The notes under the pieces are model-generated. The model was not told the origin of the DNA. It worked only from the letters and a program-made list of their open reading frames with translations, and did not search any database. Source: CAZWRV01 sp964636325 (lineage in GTDB: Bacteria; Verrucomicrobiota; Lentisphaeria; Victivallales; GWF2-50-93). From it: 32,569 nucleotides of DNA. The stretch is from assembly GCA_964636325.1 (NCBI GenBank), contig CAZWRV010000073.1, forward strand, positions 1 through 32,569, in the 5' to 3' direction. Both the position numbers and the translations under genes were made by a program. This document shows, piece after piece, positions 30,401 to 32,569 of this stretch; position 1 is the stretch's first letter; each line of letters opens with the position of its first letter.

Positions 30401-30532
30401 GTCGGGAACAACAAGGGTCCGAGCATATTCTACGCCGAGAACAAGGCGGTCGCGAAGCTGAACGGACTCAGCCTTCACCCCTACTGGCTCGTCAAGCCGA
30501 ACTGCGGCGTCCGCTGGACGCTCGTGGAGTGA
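27449..30532 (+). CDS. Secreted clan-A-like glycoside hydrolase with C-terminal CBM9-like domain
   Basis: 1027 aa from ATG 27449 (AAGGAAAGGG upstream). A signal peptide covers about 1-35 (ending TAAAKG). Residues about 40-200 look like a beta-sandwich domain. A (beta/alpha)8 catalytic domain spans about 205-560: WGLENYNEPWEGGG has the Asn351-Glu352-Pro motif expected for the acid/base, and SIETESWMAN holds Glu442/Glu444, one of which could be the nucleophile. Then comes a beta-rich region (about 590-725). The last 300 residues start AKIAVDGNLDDWKEIP and contain WDENFLYVSARVND, typical of CBM9/DOMON-like sugar-binding modules. The substrate is unknown; GH5- or GH39-like architectures fit. It is followed by a strong terminator and is probably monocistronic. 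Confidence 0.8.
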   Translation: MISKETGKPSAPAYAAAVLAFAAALAFLAPTAAAKGADYHSIAHPQNMERFGCSLPSDDYVLAGSSAPMFVFYADEQVDLALKMKKGDDRGEVKEFSIDIQEITQRVPEEADPGQSGVADFGAPEMMKAEGKPVRFPFAAVFDDKDMAQIEVKNVPVPNRFGTYAVILVRSRGGKDSLRQFLGTVARVPRDNPAATVHNTWILGEGRFIAGDARTMEVRASAYERMGIRGQRNELSTTEQWTPEEKKAGKADPEGVGPYDWSRYDTLFEIAARHKIGIMCTLGGMGGDWWHFRVEPTPAANWHDKSFGYSGTGDWVIDPAMYPRYGKWITAFCARYWKDGKGALWGLENYNEPWEGGGISGWARNMLQYRDLQKTIAESARKVSPDIRIFAASSIMNTEDKFYSDGSDEMSEYVDIFTDHYVKPAACYGPLVAQSRGKQSIETESWMANSEYRLPLAVITFLASGQGRINPWHPRDLFDTMPGGASVPTPVVVATAAMNAMTAGKQFEKVAFLNHLPWLFQFGKDGDPQGITVLYGQLISFGCRKPQDNVAERPWAQVEAADGGTITIDNADGLLEFLDIAGNPMFKGEKSVTIPMSFIPTYIRCAKGPGAVAERIRTAKIEGKRPVEILPEDFSTRIDDPKAALNVRIHNCLNSRIQGTLKVKPPEEVALKEAAQAVELAPGETKALAFPIASGKPAPANAYPFEFVFNSPAGKAEYKELMNATIAPKAKIAVDGNLDDWKEIPGIMIAAMSEKLDPTEAARRPWLATAEKQPDGTFAELKMAWDENFLYVSARVNDPTPQMDKVRGETRKDDDYFHSAASDSQSPYKEFLDTRKIGDKTLRELGYSFAQVPFVYKQVCGDVAWNGDRLQFAFDVTDDWHDFKPNTDRVPAGFTAWPDTEYEYSAYLCADGKGELWRMLAPGVPRVHDYPRQPKGKLSTGAVKDAQHVVRQEGSVRIYELAIPKTELSTLKLQGGSRFGFMFQVGNNKGPSIFYAENKAVAKLNGLSLHPYWLVKPNCGVRWTLVE

Positions 30533-30559
30533 ACAGAGTTTAATTTGATTGCTTCTCCG

Positions 30560-30600
30560 GCTGTATCCTGTTGCATACGACGGGATACAGCTTATTTTTA
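30560..30600 (+). terminator. Intrinsic terminator of the glycoside hydrolase gene
   Basis: A perfect 9-bp stem GCTGTATCC (30560-30568) and GGATACAGC (30583-30591) with a 14-base loop, followed by TTATTTTTAT. It sits 28 bases after the stop codon. It also marks the left edge of the decarboxylase-family fragment. Confidence 0.8.
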
Positions 30601-30620
30601 TAAGCCACTTTGAAAAAATT

Positions 30621-30917
30621 ATGGAGAACAGCATGGACGCCGGCGTCGACTGCATGATGCCCTTCGAGGTCCAGGCCGGAATGGACGTGGTCGCGATTTT
30701 CAAGCAGTTCCCGGAGCTGTGCATCATGGGCGGCATCGACAAGCGTCCCCTGGCAGGAGGCAGGAAGGACATCGAACGCGAAGTCGACCGGGTAATGCCC
30801 CATTTCCTCCAGCGGGGGCGCTTCATACCCTGCCTGGACCACACGGTTCCGCCAAATGTCCCGCTCGATAACTTCAAGTATTATCTCGAATGCCTAAGGA
30901 AATATGAGCGGAGCTGA
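30621..30917 (+). pseudogene. C-terminal fragment of a uroporphyrinogen decarboxylase-family protein
   Basis: 98 aa. It matches only the last quarter of URO-D/methylcobamide-methyltransferase-type proteins (usually about 340-370 aa): GVDCMMPFEVQAGMDVV, IMGGIDKRPLAGG, IEREVDRVMPHFLQRG, FIPCLDHTVPPNVPLDNFKY. Everything N-terminal is missing, replaced by the terminator of the previous gene. The retained reading frame has no stop or frameshift, and GGAG lies 6 nt before an ATG at 30633, so a short protein may still be made. It overlaps the HAD gene by 14 bases. Either a relic of a deletion or a co-opted small protein. Confidence 0.75.
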
Positions 30918-31632
30918 TTTGAAACATAAGACACTTCAGGCTCCGGCACTCGTAGATGTGAATGCCATTCCCGCAGCCTTCCTCTTCGATCTCGACGGGA
31001 CTTTAGTGGACTCCGAGGTCATCTGGGTCGGGGCGGTCGAAGCAGCGCTGGAGGAATTCGGAATCCGCCCCGACGGCGGGGAAGTCTTCAAGCTTGTCTA
31101 CGGCCGCTCCTGGGCCGACATAAACCGCGAAATCCCGAGGCGGTGGCCGGAGCTGGAAAAGGAAATGGACGGAATGCTCCAGCACACCCGGCACCATTTC
31201 CTCAGGCTGCGCGGAACCCGCGACATCCGTATTCCCGGCTCAGTGGAGACCTTGAAGAGGCTTGCCGCAGCGCGTCCGGTCGGCATCGTCTCAGGTTCCG
31301 CACGCCGCGACATTGAAGCAGTGCTCGACGAACTGCAGATTCAGCGGATTGTGTCACTGGTGCTAGGATGCGAGGACTATTCGCCCGGAAAGCCCCATCC
31401 CGCCTGCTACCTCCTCGCGGCAGAACGGTTGGACGTCGCCCCTGAAAAATGCCTGGTCTTCGAAGACTCGGCTGCGGGTGTGAAGGCCGCCAAGGCCGCG
31501 GGCATGACCTGCGTCGCGCTGCGCATCCCTGGACGCCCGGAGCAGGACCTCTCCGCGGCCGACCGGATCGTGGCAAGGCTTACAGAATTCCTAGTTCAGA
31601 CTTCCCGATCAGTGAAAAAAGAGAGCCGGTGA
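30904..31632 (+). CDS. HAD-superfamily hydrolase, beta-phosphoglucomutase/phosphatase-like
   Basis: 242 aa. HAD motif I is FLFDLDGTLVDSE (nucleophile D29, acid/base D31), motif II is GIVSGSARRD, motif III Lys is in YSPGKPHPACYLLAAERL and motif IV is CLVFEDSAAGVKAAKAAGM. A four-helix cap (about 42-110) lies between motifs I and II, as in beta-phosphoglucomutases and sugar-phosphate phosphatases. The first 20 or so residues are an extra N-terminal tail, so an internal start is possible, although ATG 30904 overlaps the preceding fragment by 14 bases and could be coupled. It probably acts on a small phosphosugar. Confidence 0.92.
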   Translation: MSGADLKHKTLQAPALVDVNAIPAAFLFDLDGTLVDSEVIWVGAVEAALEEFGIRPDGGEVFKLVYGRSWADINREIPRRWPELEKEMDGMLQHTRHHFLRLRGTRDIRIPGSVETLKRLAAARPVGIVSGSARRDIEAVLDELQIQRIVSLVLGCEDYSPGKPHPACYLLAAERLDVAPEKCLVFEDSAAGVKAAKAAGMTCVALRIPGRPEQDLSAADRIVARLTEFLVQTSRSVKKESR

Positions 31633-31660
31633 AATACCGACTCCTGGAAGGAATTTCAGT

Positions 31661-32431
31661 TCAGCGGCCGTCGACCTGATCCATGAAGCAGCGCATGCCC
31701 AGATAATAGCCTAACGGGCCGGAGCCGGGCGCGTATGGGTTTCTTATGGTCGTGAGAAAGACGCCGTGGCCGTCATAAAAAAGAGCGTCGCCTCCGCCCT
31801 TGTGCGCCGACCCCCTGGAGCTTGCCGGGCTTCTGCCGCCATCCATGATCTGCTCCATCATTATGCCCTTGCCATGGAAGTCCGGCTTCTTGGCGGTGTG
31901 CTGTGCATAGAGCTGCCCCGCGCTTGTCTGGAAGTTAGGAAAACCGGGAGTGACGTCGGCATGCGGATTCGGGCAGGCCCAGCGGTACATGTAAGAGGAA
32001 TTCCAGCGGTCGCCTTCAAAATTTTTCCACTCGCTGGCATGCTGTCCCCTATAGACCGAAGACCACCATTGGCCTTGGAAGCCGCTGGCGTCCGCCCATC
32101 TTGTCTCGGTCGGACAGAATGCGACTTTTGAACTTGGCATATAGCCGTTGGCATAAAGCACACCCAGCCCCGCCTTATGAAAACCAACTGCGGCAGTGAC
32201 CGGGATGTCGCCGCCATAATTGAAATCATCCGGGGAAAGGCTGAAAACGGGCACGCAGTCCCCGGAGTCCGCCTGGTATGTGGCGATGCTCGTATAGCAC
32301 TGCTTCAAGTTGGAAAGGCATAATGCGACTTCCGCCTTTTCCTTCGCATTCTTCAACGCCGGCAACAGCATCGCCGCGAGAATCGCGATGATCGCTATGA
32401 CCACGAGCAGTTCTATCAGCGTGAATGGCAT
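31661..32431 (-). CDS. Prepilin-like protein with N-terminal methylation motif and DG-type C terminus
   Basis: 256 aa from ATG 32431. FTLIELLVVIAIIAILAAML is the type II/IV pseudopilin helix, with Glu at mature position 5. Residues KNAKEKAEVALCLSNLKQC follow, as in proteins carrying this helix in Lentisphaerota and Planctomycetes, of which there are often dozens per genome. The exported part is rich in Trp, Gly and Tyr, and GDALFYDGHGVFLT near the end is the usual 'DG' motif. The ATG leaves a leader of only MP. An upstream TTG (32455) would add LPRRLTGN, giving the basic leader normally present, so the true start is open. An IS110-type element begins just upstream. Confidence 0.88.
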   Translation of the reverse strand: MPFTLIELLVVIAIIAILAAMLLPALKNAKEKAEVALCLSNLKQCYTSIATYQADSGDCVPVFSLSPDDFNYGGDIPVTAAVGFHKAGLGVLYANGYMPSSKVAFCPTETRWADASGFQGQWWSSVYRGQHASEWKNFEGDRWNSSYMYRWACPNPHADVTPGFPNFQTSAGQLYAQHTAKKPDFHGKGIMMEQIMDGGRSPASSRGSAHKGGGDALFYDGHGVFLTTIRNPYAPGSGPLGYYLGMRCFMDQVDGR

Positions 32432-32511
32432 GTTGCCTGTCAGACGCCGCGGCAATGCCACAGTATTGTATCCAGTCTCAGGAGTAGAACAGGCAACCAA
32501 AGGAGGAGAAA

Positions 32512-32569
32512 ATGTACTCGATAGGCGCGGACCTTCACAAGGAGACAGTGGTGATCTCGGTGCTCGACT
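32512..32569 (+). CDS. IS110-family transposase, N-terminal fragment cut by the window edge
   Basis: The frame from ATG 32512 reads MYSIGADLHKETVVISVLD. This is the standard opening of IS110/IS1111 (DEDD) transposases, where the Asp of (I/A)DLHK is the first catalytic residue. A near-perfect AGGAGG (32501-32506) with a good gap supports the start. The rest is beyond the window. It is transcribed away from the prepilin gene, with only 80 bp between the two start codons, so the insertion sequence left end must lie within or very near the prepilin 5' end. Confidence 0.8.
   Translation, partial: MYSIGADLHKETVVISVLD

Noticed and set aside
30540..30842. Minus-strand open frame opposite the URO-D fragment
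   Set aside because: The plus strand carries clear family motifs (GGIDKR, DHTVPPNVP); the antisense frame has none.
1..32569. CRISPR array or integron attC sites among the many repeats
   Set aside because: No regularly spaced direct repeats with unique spacers were seen, and the palindromes lack attC-type core sites and an integrase gene.

Overview
The window is GC-rich, densely coding chromosomal DNA from a Gram-negative-type bacterium. It most resembles the Lentisphaerota within the PVC group. The evidence is a prepilin of the 'FTLIELLVVIAIIAILAAMLLPAL' kind with a C-terminal DG motif, two zinc-ribbon membrane Ser/Thr kinases, large secreted glycoside hydrolases, and intergenic spaces full of palindromes and short-word repeats. 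Taxonomy is inference; no rRNA is present.

Left part (1-9320). A membrane Ser/Thr kinase-like protein is followed by a 2[4Fe-4S] nitroreductase and a dihydrouridine synthase remnant that stops at a 40-bp palindrome. Next come tRNA-Ser(UGA) and a translationally coupled thiD-amidase pair on the minus strand. A second, inverted copy of the palindrome follows. Then come a small membrane-anchored protein, an HNH endonuclease and metG; the last two lie between two copies of a GTTATTN-word repeat.

Middle (9320-19740). A rare-looking fusion of DUF116 with a polyprenyl diphosphate synthase is followed by a small alpha/alpha-barrel protein of the prenyltransferase/terpene-cyclase fold. They look like a two-gene isoprenoid module. 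A second zinc-ribbon Ser/Thr kinase follows. A minus-strand pilus block reads pdxJ, pilT-like ATPase, panD, a 54-aa Flp-like pilin, an 80-aa Flp pilin, a TadE-like and a TadG-like protein. No TadA/CpaF, TadB/C, secretin or prepilin peptidase is in the window.

Right part (19855-31632), all plus strand. A tightly coupled operon holds a six-TM protein, rsmG, a GT-C-like membrane protein and a B12-type radical SAM protein. It is followed by UDP-galactopyranose mutase, a family 2 glycosyltransferase and a single-TM coiled-coil protein. These suggest surface-glycan or lipid-linked sugar work. A 1027-aa secreted clan-A-like glycoside hydrolase with a C-terminal CBM9-like domain comes next, then a truncated uroporphyrinogen-decarboxylase-family fragment overlapping a HAD phosphatase. 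A minus-strand prepilin-like gene and the first 19 codons of an IS110-type transposase close the window.

Most striking non-coding signals: two inverted copies of a palindrome (3809-3848, 6074-6114); an approximately 100-bp double-hairpin element in two opposite copies (12178-12278, 15801-15897), one supplying the ribosome binding site of the tadG-like gene; a GGAGGGCGAAGCC stem-loop family at four places; and a run of ten C residues whose slippage by one base would fuse the GT-C-like protein to the radical SAM protein.
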